Of a DNA stretch of 64,000 nt, positions 45,783 through 57,370 are shown piece by piece. Within the stretch, counting starts at the first letter, position 1. Each line of letters begins with the position of its first letter. Source of the stretch: Sphagnum compactum (taxonomy: Eukaryota; Bryophyta; Sphagnopsida; Sphagnales); assembly GCA_965153455.1 (NCBI GenBank), contig OZ234502.1, positions 1,157,267-1,221,266 of the forward strand, written 5' to 3'. The position numbers and the translations under genes were made by a program. A model generated the notes under the pieces. That model saw nothing but the letters and a program-made list of their open reading frames with translations. It ran no database searches and was not told where the DNA came from.

Positions 45783-47187
45783 TACTATGTTTCTGTTGTG
45801 ATCTTTCAAACATATAAAAATGCAGTTTTAAGGAGTGTCCTCTCACTTGGGTGGCTTTTTTTACTGTGATTTTACCTTTGTTGTCTTGTGAAGGTCTTTA
45901 GTTACACAATCACAACTAATACATTGAACATAGTTTGTTACATCTTGAGTTTCATCACTTGCAACTCCTAGATTAGATTGAGTTTAAACATTTAGGGTTT
46001 TGTGTGTGACAATGCATATATTTAGTTCAAAAATGTATGTTTTAGATAATTATTTCTCATAAAATCAGATAAATTATTTTGATAACTAATTATATGAACA
46101 AAAAAATTATTCAAAAAAAATCAAATCACTATTTCAAATAAATAAATATTAAATCATTAATTCACATATTTAATTATCATATAATCACTAATTTAATTAT
46201 ATAACCTACATAATGAAAAAAAAACACAAAGCATGTGGGGAAGTTTTTTTATAGTTAAAACTCAATTTGCAACTAAGGAACAACTAAAAGATATAACCCA
46301 TATGCCTTGTCTTTGAACCCCATGTTACAAACTGTATAAAGAAGATTTTTTTCTTATGTTCTCACATTAAAATACACGTGCCATTTTGGGATGAGCTCAA
46401 AAGAATTAGCCCTAAAGGCAAAACATGAAATAAATAAACAATATTTTCATGGTTATTATTTAGTTCACTTAATCTTCTGTTTTTTTACTTATTTATGTAC
46501 TTAGGTAAATAAGTAGGTCTTATTTTCTTACCTACCTATGTAGGTAGATAGGTAGGTAGGTCCTAAATATGTACACATGTATGTAGGTCCTAAAACCTAC
46601 CAACCTACCTACCTATAGTTATGCACAACTTACCCAACTACTAAAACAAATATTTATTTTTGTTTATTCATTTTAGAATATAATTAATTATGCCACCTTA
46701 CAAAAAAAATTATTGTCCCATGTGTCACAATCTTGGACCATCATTAACAATCATAATGGATGATGGGGATCAATATTTCAAAAGGAAAATAATTTCAATG
46801 TCCAAAAATCTTCCTAATGCCATATGTGAGGACTCAAATTTTAATGGATGGATGACAAATAATGATGTTAGTATGGTATTATGGGCGTGGTTATAATGGA
46901 ATTACATAGTAGTTGAAAATGAACTGTTTTGATAGAGTTGCAATTGAGTTGTAATGAGTTACACCACATATATGGTGAGAATTGTAACTTTACATCTCAT
47001 GCAACTTGTCCATTAACATTCACAACGTATAAATACAAGGAGTTGCAAATGTCCGATGCAATTCAAAAATTGAGTTACAAGGCCATTTGTAAAACACCCC
47101 TTTTTCTCATAGTGTCTATGGCCCCAAAGTTCCCAAGATTTGTTTAACAAGGAAACCAACATTTGGGAATTCACTCTCATGAATCCA
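45783..47187. other. no clear gene
   Basis: AT-rich. A plus-strand ORF at 46690-46896 (MPPYKKNYCPMCHNLGPSLT...) has a CxxC but no family I recognise; it may be transposon-derived. Confidence 0.35.
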
Positions 47188-48299
47188 TCACCAAGCTAAG
47201 GGATTAACACATGCAGCGAGAATTGCATATAACTCTTGAACAACAAATGCGCACGAGGATTTTTCCATAGACGTGCCCACACCAAATATATTATTTTCTT
47301 CCTCTATGAAATCACTAAATCCAACAATTGATCTAGCAATTGTTAATACACATGCTTGGACAATAGGGTTTAGTATTTCAAATATCTTCATCAAAAGAGA
47401 AATTATTACATTTGCATAATATTCAAACTTAAAACGAATGCAAGCCTTACATCCCACATAATTTTCCACAACTTTCAAACTTTTAAATGAAGATCAAACA
47501 TAATGGCCAACATAACATGAACTTGATGGCCATTATAAGCTTGAAGAAGTTGTAATTAAGATTTAATCACCTTAACAACTTCAACTTGCATGTTATTTTG
47601 AAAGATGAGGACCTCAACATCAAAATCATCAATAGCATCAACAACATTAACATTGGCTCTAATATCAACCTCCAAAATTTGTGTCAAATTAATAACAATA
47701 GTGAGAACATTGGATAATAACCATTGCCCTCGTGATTGGTTCATCACATAGGTAGTGATAACACGATTCAAAACATTGGTAAGTGCTTCAGCAATTACCT
47801 ATATTTGAGCCTAAAAACTTTTTGTTGCAAAACAAATGTCTTTTGCTACCATAACATAGGATAATGGCCGCTTTGAGTTCGAAACACTTTTCAAACATAA
47901 TCACCTTATATGCAAATCTAGTTTTCACTAGGGTTTTCAATTTTCAAGGTTGTAACCCCATTTCAACATATGCCCTCTCCCATTCTTACTATATTTTTCT
48001 TGACTTTTTGGTCCATGCACAATTTTTTTAAAACAATTGCCTTGGGTAGCCTTAACACTAACATGTTTTAAACCTATAGTCACCTTCTCATCATTAATAA
48101 CATACTAGCAAACTTTAAACATAATGTGATCAAAACACGTACCTTCATAAACCCATTGAAGTTTCCTAGGCTGACAATCAATAATGGAACTTAATGTTGT
48201 TGCAATAAATGTTAGATTGCAGCCTTCATCTTTCATAAAAGCAATCACATAATGCATTAAATCAAACTTCTTATGTATAATACATAATTGACGAACCAT
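47188..48299 (-). mobile_element. hAT-type transposase relic, central region
   Basis: Minus-strand ORFs in order fit one hAT-like transposase: VIAFMKDEGCNLTFIATTLS and EGTCFDHIMFKVCWYVINDE (48299-48105 and on), VITTYVMNQSRGQWLLSNVL (47771-47556), then KVVENYVGCKACIRFKFEYY and EEENNIFGVGTSMEKSSCAF to CVNPLAW (47478-47188). I recall the same block order in plant hAT-type proteins, directly upstream of the QIETERVFSLAG motif that survives at window position 80-130. Stops and frame changes separate the blocks. It ends at PLAW, before the dimerisation domain. Confidence 0.6.
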
Positions 48300-48650
48300 G
48301 GAAAGTCTTGTGGTTTAATGAACTTCAAATAAACCAATAGTAACATGCATACGGTTCCAAGAATCATTCGAATGTTTTACATCCAAAGATCAAAATTGGT
48401 AGAAATAGTGGATGCCTCATCAAAATGTGGCAACACATGTAGGTAGAATGAAAAGGAAAGATAACACATGGGCACTGATGTAAAACCAACCTTTGCAACC
48501 AAATATTTCCACATGTGCAAAGGGCCTTGTATCCCTTATAGATATACAACACTAGATCTTCAAAAAATTGTTGTTATGTTTCATCAAATTTGTTATAAAG
48601 ATTCATGGCACCAAAATATGTAACAATTGCATAACCAATCAAGCTATACT
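48300..48650. other. no gene seen
   Basis: Spacer between the hAT relic and the gypsy 3' LTR; may include more hAT N-terminal sequence in broken frames. Confidence 0.35.
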
Positions 48651-49336
48651 TGTCAAAAACACAAAAAACCACAAGAACAAAAGCTAAAGGAAAGGTTTAA
48701 ATCTAATTTTTGAACAAAAAAAGACAAAATTATGCGATTCAAAAATAAAAACACAAGAACTAAAAACAAGAACATGAGATGTGTAAAACAAATGTGAAAA
48801 CAAATCTTTATTATGTTAACATATGCAAACATGAACATGAAAAGGACATGATAAGGTCACGGTGTAAGATCATGTCTATAATCAATGTTGAATAGACTAA
48901 AGGAAATTGGGGGTCCTACTTTTATTTATACTCCTTTGGGGACCTAGCTCAAAGAAGTTTTAAAGGAGGCTTATATGTGTGCATCAAGTAAAAAACCTTC
49001 CTGAGAACCTTTCTAACTAAAAGGCAACTATGAGTTAACTGAAAGTTAATAGGGACTTAATTATGAGTCAACTAGGAGTTAATTAAACTTAATTAAAACT
49101 TAATTAAAACTTAACTAAAAATTAATTAAAAATTAACTAAAAGTTAACTAAGAGTTAATTAGGAGTTAATTAGGAGTTGATTCAGACTTAACTAATATTT
49201 AACTAAGAGTCAATTGGAAGTGAATTATGAGTTTAGTGGAAATGAACTAAAATTTAACTAAAAATGAACTAAAAGTTAGGTACATGGATGAACATTCAAA
49301 TGAATGAACTCCATGGCATTGGCATCTATGACATCA
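48651..49336 (-). mobile_element. 3' LTR of a Ty3/gypsy element (686 bp)
   Basis: In element sense it starts TGATGTCATAGATGCC directly after a polypurine tract and ends GTGTTTTTGACA. A second copy of the same family is at 50313-51047; matching text includes TATTATGTTAACATATGCAA, CTTTGGGGACCTAG and GTGTGCATCAAGTAAA. Part of the LTR (49020-49280) is an array of AACTTAATTAAAA/AGTTAACTA words. Confidence 0.75.
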
Positions 49337-49347
49337 CCTCCTTTTTT
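49337..49347 (-). other. polypurine tract
   Basis: The minus strand AAAAAAGGAGG immediately precedes the LTR start TGATG, as required for plus-strand priming. Confidence 0.7.
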
Positions 49348-49383
49348 AACAACAAGTTCCAGAAGGAGTGGACTTGAGTTTGT

Positions 49384-49704
49384 TTAGATATCATCGATGA
49401 AACTCTTACACCTTTTCCAGGGCATTCGATAGGTTCTTGATTGGTTCCCAAGTGGTTCACTCACATCATACCCATGCCAATGAATAAGATATTGGAGTTG
49501 ACAATTAGAGATCCTTGAACTTAAAATGTTTTCCACTTCATATTTTTGTTCACTATTGACTTCAATAAGTGGAAGGGGGTCATGGATTCTTCCTAGAATG
49601 GTAGACGCGTGGTAAGGTTTTAACAAAGAAACATGAAACACATTATGAATTTTCATAAAACCTGGAAGCTTGAATTGGAAAGCCACAACATTGTTTTGCT
49701 TCAC
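49384..49704 (-). mobile_element. gypsy integrase C-terminus with chromodomain
   Basis: 106 residues. FKLPGFMKIHNVFHVSLLKP is the conserved post-integrase motif of chromoviruses, then KYEVENILSSRISNCQLQYL and IHWHGYDVSEP form the chromodomain start (aromatic Y, W, Y cage positions visible). Its frame is open to its own stop, but the flanking integrase is broken. This marks the element as a chromovirus-type Ty3/gypsy retrotransposon. Confidence 0.85.
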
Positions 49705-50312
49705 AATGAATAATGGACTTAGCCTTTGATGATCCCATTTCTCTAATGGTTTTGTTATCTTGATATGTTGTCATCGAAGCCAAACTTAGTCCCCGACCTT
49801 CAAGCTAGGTTGTTCCTTCCCATGTTCATCAACATTTTCCTTATGTGCTTTTTCAAGGTTAAATATAAATTAAGTTCGAACATTCGCTAACCACATGGCT
49901 TGATCCTTAGTTGTTGGATTCATGATTTTGTGCACACCTTGAATGTTAAACTTGGGGTGCAAACCATGATTTACAAATAAAGGTGTTTGTTGCGTTGATG
50001 AATGCATTATGTTGTTATAAGCAAATTCTGCCATGGCAAAAAGTTCTGACCAATTATCTTAATGATAATTGGTTGTGCATCATAGATGTTGTTCCAAAAC
50101 TTAATTGACCCATTCTGTTTACCCATCCATTTGGAGGTGGAAAGTTGATGATAATGTCACTTTCACACTTAAAAGCTCAAAGAGTCGCTTACAAAACTTG
50201 CATGCAAATTAAGGCCCACGATCAAAAATGATATCTTCAAAAAGACTATGATATCGAAAAACATGATTAAAGAATAATTTGGTTATTCTTTTGCGAGTAA
50301 TTGTTTTGGTAT
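49705..50312 (-). mobile_element. gypsy integrase, second half
   Basis: Minus-strand pieces in several frames: TKTITRKRITKLFFNHVF, IIFDRGP (the DRGP..F catalytic neighbourhood with the second Asp), AMAEFAYNNIMHSSTQQTPL, and KAHKENVDEHGKEQPSLKVG. These are standard gypsy integrase blocks, with several stops. Confidence 0.7.
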
Positions 50313-51047
50313 TGTCAAGGACACAAAAAAACACAAGAACGAAGGCTAAAGGAAAGGTCTAAATCAAATTTTTCAAACAAGGAACAATATAAGATTACGT
50401 GATTAAAAAACAAAAACACAATAACTAAAAACAAAAACACGAGATATGCAAAATAAACGTGGAAGCTGATTTTTATTATGCTAACATATGCAAACATAAT
50501 AAAAATATTATGACAAAACTATGGTGCAAGATCATGCCTAAGATTGGTGTTGAACAAAGTATAGGAAATGAAGGGTTCTACTCCTACTTATACCCCTTTG
50601 GGGACCTAGTTCGAGGAAGTGTCTATGTGTGCATCAAGTAAAGAAGCTTTTTGGGAACCTTTCTAACTAGGAGTCAAATATGAATTAAATTGAAACTTAG
50701 CTAAAAGTTAATTCATATTTAATTAGGAATCAACTAGGAGTTAACTAAACTTAATTAGGACTTAACTAAGAGTTATTTCAAAGTTAACTAAGATTTAACT
50801 ACGAATTAACTAGGACTTAGCTGGGACTTAATTAAGAATTAATTACAAGTTAATTCGAAGTTAACTATAAATTAACTAAAACTTAACTGGGACTTAATTA
50901 GAAGTTAATTAAAAATTAACTGTAACTTAAATGAAAGTTAATTAGAATTTAATTGAAAGTTAATTAAGACTTAACTAGGAGTTGTGAATGGACATTATGG
51001 ATGAATTCCATCTATTGGAAGATGGTGTCTAATGTTTGCATTCATCA
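50313..51047 (-). mobile_element. second LTR of the same family, inserted inside the integrase
   Basis: The homologue of the 3' LTR, same orientation, starting TGATGAATGC and ending CCTTGACA. It splits the integrase between HFIPCT (51060s) and TKTIT (50311). Flanks are GGTAC (51050-51054) and GGTAT (50308-50312), a near-identical 5-bp duplication with two extra bases TA on one side. This is a nested insertion reduced to a solo LTR. Confidence 0.7.
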
Positions 51048-51773
51048 TAGGTACATGGAATGAAATGAACCATCTTTGTCAAATGGTCCACCCCCACCAA
51101 AATGGAATCATAAAGACTAAAAGGTGGAAAGTTTGTGATGAAGTCCATGGAAATTGCCAAGGACCATGGGGATGTAGGGATCAATAATGGTTAAAAGAAA
51201 CCATGAGAACAATGACGAGGATTTTTTGCTAAAACACAACATCATAAGATCCAACAAATTCTTTCACATACTTCAAAAATTATGGCCACCAATAACTTCG
51301 AAACACTAACTCCATGGTCTTGTTGAATCCAAAATGGTTTGTAGCCAGAGCATCGTGCCTAACCTGGAAAATTTAAAATTGTGCAGGGCTTTCAGGAACA
51401 TACAAAAACTATCACGATAAAGTAGACCATCTTGAAACTCAAATTTAAAATCATCACTAGAAAAATCTTAGACTTGATGATGACTCCTTGATTGGTTGTG
51501 AATGCCGATAGCAAAAAGGTCTTTTTTTAAATATTCACAAATTTGACAAAAAAAGGTTGTGTCGTTAGGAATTACTGACAACGCCTGAAGTCGAAGATGT
51601 TAAGGCTTGAAAATAACATCACATTATTGCTTACAGGCTGCATCTTCCTTTTTAAATGTGAGGTAAGAGTGATGGGACAACGCATCAGGTTTCCCTTGTT
51701 GGCGCCTAATTAAGGCAATATATGTGATGATAAACTAAAATCGAAATAAGCACAATGCCCACAAAGCTTGGTG
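51048..51773 (-). mobile_element. gypsy integrase, first half
   Basis: The minus strand reads [12 protein letters not shown] near 51090-51060, the integrase core motif after the first catalytic Asp. Upstream are weaker pieces of the zinc-binding and spacer region with stops. Confidence 0.6.
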
Positions 51774-52037
51774 TCAATTCAAAACACAAGTTGTCATGAA
51801 ATATTCTAGGTTCTTATGGTTTGAATACATAGTGGTTTCATGTTGAACTCCTTTAAACAAATGATGCCACTTTTCAAAGGCATCCATGATGGCTAGAAGT
51901 TTTTTATCATGAATTTCATAATTAGTCTCCATTAAAAAAAACTTATGAGAACGAAAGCTAACATGATGAAGAAGATTGTCTTCTCCAAGTTGTGAAAGTA
52001 CAACGCCAACAACAAAATCGAAAATGTCCATCTCCAA
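51774..52037 (-). mobile_element. gypsy RNase H domain
   Basis: 88 codons open: MDIFDFVVGVVLSQLGEDNL, then METNYEIHDKKLLAIMDAFE, HLFKGVQHETTMYSNHKNLE and YFMTT. Compare the family's TDAS.FA.GAVLSQ, NYEIHDKELLAIV.AF..W and T.YTDHKNLEYF. The catalytic Asp positions are altered in places (YSNHKNL for YTDHKNL). Confidence 0.8.
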
Positions 52038-52176
52038 AACAAAGGTTTGGAAAGGTCTACATGAATAAGGAATGGAGCAGTTGTGAAAGAAGCCTTTAAA
52101 GATTGTAAGGCATTTTGAGCTTCAATTCCTTAAGAAAAAGGTTAATCTTTCTTGATTAATCAAATAGGAGGGGCCA

Positions 52177-52371
52177 CTATTGAATAATAATGGGCAATGA
52201 AATGTCAATAAAAGTTAACAAATCCAATAAAACATTAAACATCTTGAACAAGAATTGGGTAGCCCAATTAAAAATGGTTTGAACTTTACGAGGATCCATG
52301 TGAATGTCATTCCTAAAAATGACGTAACCCAAGAATTCCACTTCAGATTGATGGAATTCCCACTTCTCCAA
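52177..52371 (-). mobile_element. gypsy RT thumb / connection region
   Basis: [20 protein letters not shown], then [20 protein letters not shown]: the C.F....V.FLGH.IS..GI.MDP.K...I..W motif that follows the RT active site. Frame shifted relative to the RT ORF. Confidence 0.8.
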
Positions 52372-52392
52372 TTTGGCATAAAGTCTAACTTC

Positions 52393-52773
52393 CTAGAGCT
52401 TCTCCAAAACTAAACTTACATGGCGTTCATGGTCTTCCATGTTCTTTGAGAAAATGAGGATGTCATCAATGTAACAAACCATGAAATCATCAAAGTATTC
52501 ACAAAAAACATCATTCATCAGATGTTGAAAAATAACAAGTGTGTTAAGAAGGCCAAATGGCATCACAACATATTCAAAATGGCCATAACAAGTTCTGAAT
52601 GATGTCTTCCATTCATCGCCTTCTCGAATGCACAACAAGTTGTATGTTCCACGTGGATTGATCTTAATGTACACCTTGGCATGACTAAGCTGGTCCAACA
52701 ACCCTGAGATTAGGGGCAAAAAGTATCGATTCTTGATGGTGAGTCGATTTAGTCCATGGTAGTTGACACACAT
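52393..52773 (-). mobile_element. gypsy reverse transcriptase
   Basis: 126 codons open: MCVNYHGLNRLTIKNRYFLP, then DEWKTSFRTCYGHFEYVVMP and FGLLNTLVIFQHLMNDVF, with the YIDDILIFS active site intact. The LDL.SGY.QI block is changed to KINPRGTYNLL, where the first catalytic Asp (K.DLRSGY) is Asn, so it would be inactive. Confidence 0.85.
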
Positions 52774-53150
52774 TCACAAAATGCCATCCTTTTTATTGAA
52801 AAAGAGGATAAGGGCATTAGCTAGAGACTTCAAATGTCAAATGAACCCCTTCTTGAGGTGCTCATCAAAGTATTCACGAAGTGCTACAATTTGTCTTGTG
52901 ACAAATTATAGATGGGTCCGAATGGAAGTTGTGCTCCTTCCATAAGACCAATGGTGCAATCATATGGTCAATGCTTGAACAAGGTGTCCACATTTTTCTT
53001 TTCAAACAAATCCTTGAATTTTTAATACTGGGAAGGAATTTCATGTGGATGTGGTTCAACATTTGGTGAGGGAAGAGCATAAATCAAAAATGCATCTTTT
53101 TTTGTGGCAACCTTCACGAAGGCTTTTGCTCCGGTAAACAAAGGCTCGGG
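52774..53150 (-). mobile_element. gypsy RT N-terminal linker, degenerate
   Basis: Broken-frame pieces such as PYDCTI, AQLPFGPIYNLS and KRMAFC (finger region before RT). Protease, gag, PBS and a 5' LTR are not seen upstream, so the element is 5' truncated at about 53.2-53.5 kb. Confidence 0.55.
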
Positions 53151-53541
53151 GCACCTACTAAACACCATCTAAGTGTTCCTTATATTTTGAACTTTGCATG
53201 TTTTTTTCCAAGGTTTCACATTCCAAGGCCTCGTGCTATGGTGTTTCAAAGTGAAGATTCCTCGTATGCCAATCCATTCGTGGATTACGTAGAACAAGCC
53301 AAAATAATCCAATGATGACATGATTTTTTGGAGATGAAATCACATTGAAGACAAAAAAAAATTTCAAGTAACAAAGATTTGTGAAAGGAAATATGAAATC
53401 TTCAAGAATATTTTATTTGTCAACATTAACATTTCAAGATTAATTAATTATTCAACAAACATGTGTGGAAGTTGCCAAAGATATTACATGTAATGAGAGA
53501 AAAAAGGAAAAAAATAAACTAATTGATCTTTTTTTTTTTGG
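53151..53541. other. no gene seen
   Basis: AT-rich DNA between the truncated gypsy element and the next repeat. Confidence 0.4.
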
Positions 53542-54418
53542 TGATACATTAACGTGCTCCCAAGCTCCTGGATGGACTCCAAGGAGAGTCTAAAGTAGAA
53601 ACAACGGAAAAGTCAGAAGTTGGGGCACGCTCCCTGGTTCGTAGCACTTTCGAGGGTAGAGGGGTGTGCTGGAGCTCTGGGATGGGACTAGGAATAATGA
53701 CAAGCCTTTACTTAGTCACACAAACCTACACAAAACCAAGTAATGAGTTGGTTAGTGCCTTGCGGAAGCACTTGGCAACCAGGCCCTTACTCACTCACGA
53801 GCCACAGGCAACCTCGGACTCACAAGATTCACCACGGCCCAAACTTGGGGGAAGCCACCACCTTCCCCCTTATAGTATACTCTGTGCTTCTCCACGAGGC
53901 CTACATCCAAATTGCCAAAATTGGAACTCCCGCAACTTTGCGGGGCTATAACTTTGTGAAAAAACCTTCGATCGGGATGAAGTCTGAAACAAAGTTGTAG
54001 CCCTCATTGAGAGCTTTCCAACGGTGTGTCGCATGTCACCTACATATTAGAGATTCGGGTCGATTCCTGACTTTTAGTGGTCAGGAGTCAAACTACCAAT
54101 TTGACTCCCATCCTTTCTTTTGGCCATAACTTATGTTTTAGATGTTCAAATGGGTCATGCGAGCCCATTTTAGACATCTAAGTTTCAATAGTTTTCCAAT
54201 GATATAAAGAACTCCTCAATGCGATGGGTTTTGACCCCTGCAATTTCTCTTTGAAGATTTGGAAGTCCATCGGGACTCCAACTCCCAATATGGGAGCTGA
54301 GTCACTTGGGAGTGTGAGTGTTCATTCTCACACTCTCCCACATTCCCAGGCTTCCCTCTTGGCCCACGCCCTTGCCTTGGTCACGAGCCCAAGGTTAAGG
54401 TTCAAGTTGCGACATACA
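53542..54418 (-). mobile_element. probable solo LTR or LTR-retrotransposon fragment
   Basis: A GC-richer island with sharp edges. In minus sense it begins TGTATGTCGCAAC and ends TTAATGTATCA (TG...CA). The text resembles leader/LTR regions of plant gypsy elements (GGGGCTATAACTTTGTGAAA, CTTTCCAACGGTGTG, GGCCATAACTTATG on the plus strand). No clear target duplication, so boundaries are tentative. ORFs inside (53664-53951 and others) are not credible genes. Confidence 0.4.
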
Positions 54419-55479
54419 TAATGGATATCCAAAAGATACCTAGCAAGTATCACAAGAAAATAAAAATAAAAATGAGGTGGGGCATTTCAAAAATGGAAAG
54501 CATCCTTGCATATTTATTTATTTGGTATATTTTGGTCTTCCATCGGGCTGAATTGGAAAGATTTATTAAAGACTTGTAAATTTTTACTAAGAAACAAATT
54601 GTAAATTAGAGAAATTTACAAATGAGGAAAATAAAGGAAAAGGGAGAAGTGACAGGATGTCAAGTTGGTTCAAAGTTGCTATGAAATTTATGCATGTCCA
54701 TACCTGATCATGGAAGGTTAGGCATATTTACATGTCAAAAAGATGACTTGCAATAGATTGGCCATGGTGATAGTAGGTGTGTTTTGAAGGGGTGGAAGTT
54801 GGGAAGTAGCTAAGCTTACAGTTATCATTTGACGTAAAATAAAAGATGCTTGCATCCTTTGTAATGTGATCGAAACTTTTTGACAAAGAAAAATGACCAA
54901 GGTAGAAAGATTAAAACTTTTTGTCCCCATAGTTGTGGAAAAACAAATCGACATGTTGGTGTAAGCAACTAAATATCTCAATTTCATTTGTTAAGGGGAG
55001 GAATTGATCAATGGAGTGTCGATTGCAATAGCTCTTTTCCTCAAGTTGACTTGCATCTCTAGTAACAAATCCTTGAATTATACAACCTTAAAAAAATTAA
55101 TCCACTTGCATTACACAATCTGAAAATTTTGTAACTTGTCAAAGCACTCCTATTGGCTAAAAGTTATCCACCAGTCTGTTCTTCCTCATTGTGCCTGACA
55201 CTGCAACACAGTCTGTTGATAGACCCTTCTCCTATACCTAAACACTAGTTACACATTGTAAGCGCTCCTTCAACGACACTTTGAATTTCTTGAGAGATTT
55301 TTACAGGTGAACTCACAAATTCACACGGGACCTAATACCTACCCACCTGGTGAGCATTCCTCAAACTGTGGGACCAATTGAAAACTTCAGCAATAGTTGC
55401 AAGCCTCTCTCCATTGCAGCTAGAGACAAACAAGCAAACAAACACATCAAAAAGAAACTTTGCACTGATGCAAGAACAA
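54419..55479. other. no gene seen
   Basis: No recognised feature. Confidence 0.45.
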
Positions 55480-56040
55480 GATGATGATGTTGATGGTGGT
55501 GGTGATCATGATCAAGAAACACAAGATGAAGATGGTGATGAGGAATTGTAAAGGAGTTGGTGGAGGATTGGTGGAGGAATGGTGGATGTGGTGGTGGGAG
55601 GAGAGAGCAGAAGAAGAAACAGATGATGTTGATGGTGATGATGTCGCGGTGCATTGTAGAGTAGAGTAGGAGAGGAATTGTGAAGGAGTTCATGGAGGAG
55701 TGGCGGTTGCGGCGGTAGAGGAGATTGGAGGGAGAAGGAGCAGATGATGATGTCGTTGACGACCATCATCATGTGCAGAGTAGAGTAGAAGAGGAATTGT
55801 GAAGGAGTTGGTGGAGGAGATTGCGGGGAGAAGGAGAAGGTGAAAAAGAATCAGAAGAAGATGATTTTGATGGGTGATTGATGAGTTCCAGAGATGAGTA
55901 GAGTGCAACAAATTCTGAAAGAGTTGGCGGAGGACTGGTAAGTTGTGGGAGCGGAGGAGGTTGGAGGAGAAGAAGAAGGTGCAGAAGAGGTCGGAGGGAA
56001 AAAAAGAATAAGAAGAAGAAGAAGAAGAAGAAGAAGGGTG
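55480..56040. repeat. GGA/GAT/GAA-rich degenerate repeat upstream of the sugar transporter
   Basis: GAGGAATTGTGAAGGAGTTG and variants occur at about 55541, 55671, 55789 and 55907, a unit of about 120 bp that also carries GATGATGATGTTGATGG. It ends in a (GAA)n tract at 56012-56035. It makes long spurious ORFs on both strands, including an in-frame Arg-rich extension of the transporter. Probably leader or promoter DNA. Confidence 0.65.
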
Positions 56041-56064
56041 GGATCATCATCAATCAGCATCATC

Positions 56065-56979
56065 ATGGGTGGTGCCAAAATGTCAGGAAGTGTGTTCACA
56101 GTGGGATTGATAGCAGCATGGTACTTCTCCAACATCGGAGTGTTGCTGTTGAACAAGTATTTGCTGAGCAATTACGGTTTCAGATACCCCATCTTCTTGA
56201 CCATGAGCCACATGACGGCATGTGCATTGCTGAGTTACGTAGCAATCGCATGGTTGAAGATAGTCCCGATGCAAGCAATCCGATCGCAAACCCAGTTTAT
56301 GAAGATCGCGGCCTTGAGTGTTATCTTTTGTACCTCGGTGGCGAGCGGTAACATCTCGCTGCGCTTTCTCCCCGTCTCCTTCAACCAAGCGGTCGGCGCA
56401 ATCACTCCCTTCTTCACCGCCGTGTTCGCCTACTTCCTGACTTTGCGAAGCGAAGCTTGGCTGGTTTACAGAGCGTTGATCCCCGTGGTCACGGGCGTGA
56501 TGATTGCTAGCGGCGGAGAGCCGAGCTTTCATCTCTATGACTTTGCGATGTGTATCATGGCGACAGCGGCACGGGCGCTCAAGTCCGTGGAATCCTCCTC
56601 TCATCAGAAGGAGAGAAGCTCAACTCCATGAACCTGTTGCTGTACATGGCGCCCATCGCGGTGGTGGTTCTTGTGCCCGCGACGCTGCTTCTGGAGTCCA
56701 ATGTGGCGGGGATCACTGTGGCTTTGGCACGGAAGGATGTGCTCATGCTGCTCTTGTTGTTTGTGAACTCCACCATGGCTTACTTCGTCAACCTCACAAA
56801 CTTCTTGGTCACCAAGCATACCAGTGCCTTGACCCTGCAAGTGCTGGGCAATGCGAAGGGCGCCGTGGCTATGGTTGTTTCCATTCTGCTCTTCCGTCTC
56901 CGTCGTTGGCATGGTGGGCTATAGTCTCACTGTCTTTGTGGTTTTTCTTTACAGTGAAGCAAAACGGAGGTGCAAGTGA
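56065..56979 (+). pseudogene. UUAT-like nucleotide-sugar transporter (TPT/NST family), frame-broken
   Basis: Golgi-type transporter of the plant KV/A/G nucleotide-sugar family; Arabidopsis UUAT1-type proteins carry UDP-uronic acids. Intronless here, starting [11 protein letters not shown] at 56065 with [37 protein letters not shown], then [10 protein letters not shown]. At about 56589 the frame changes: the family expects about two more residues before [20 protein letters not shown], i.e. 7 bp are missing. The second frame runs through [20 protein letters not shown] to ILLFR, where 8 bp are missing (family has NP), and the first frame resumes [20 protein letters not shown] to KRRCK and TGA 56977-79. 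Net loss is 15 bp. All other residues are well kept, so it is a young pseudogene or carries sequence errors. Confidence 0.8.
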
Positions 56980-57153
56980 TCTTCTTGTGGGATGCATTGT
57001 GTCATCAGAGACATCATTCTTTCTTTCTATTTTGTTTGTTGCTGCTGCTCCAGATGCATGCAGAGTAGCTGCTGTTGCTGCTTGATCGTCATCTCACTCT
57101 CAGAGCTTGATCCTCTCTCTTTTCCCCGGTTTACAGAAACAACCATCTGGTTA
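56980..57153. other. transporter 3' flank
   Basis: No feature apart from CTGCTGCTGTTGCTG-type low complexity. Confidence 0.4.
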
Positions 57154-57370
57154 TTCTTGAGGTGGAAGAACCAGAGTGAGTTTTTGACACTAGCAGCAGA
57201 CATGCCTCTGGATGATGGGACATGTATTCTTGAGGTGGAAGAACCAGAGTATGAGTTTTAGACACCAGTGGCAGACATGCCTCTGGATGATGTGACATGT
57301 ATTCTTGAGGTGGAAGAACCAGAGTATGAGTTTTAGACACTGGTGGTGGACATGCCTCCTGATGATGGAT
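57154..57370. repeat. 72-75-bp tandem repeat, 3 units
   Basis: Units starting ATTCTTGAGGTGGAAGAACC at 57154, 57226 and 57301, each continuing to GCAGACATGCCTCTGGATGA. The period is a multiple of three, so frames stay open across units; it lies downstream of the transporter stop. Confidence 0.85.

Noticed and set aside
53664-54000. ORFs of 85-95 codons with Pro/Ser-rich content
   Set aside because: They lie in a likely LTR and overlap in different frames; no domain.
55361-56171. Long Ser/Pro/Phe-rich ORFs on the minus strand upstream of the transporter
   Set aside because: Low-complexity translation of GGA/GAT/GAA repeats.
56083-57085. ORFs of 173 and 193 codons overlapping the sugar transporter
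   Set aside because: Shadow frames of a GC-rich coding sequence; the TPT/NST motifs fix the true frame.
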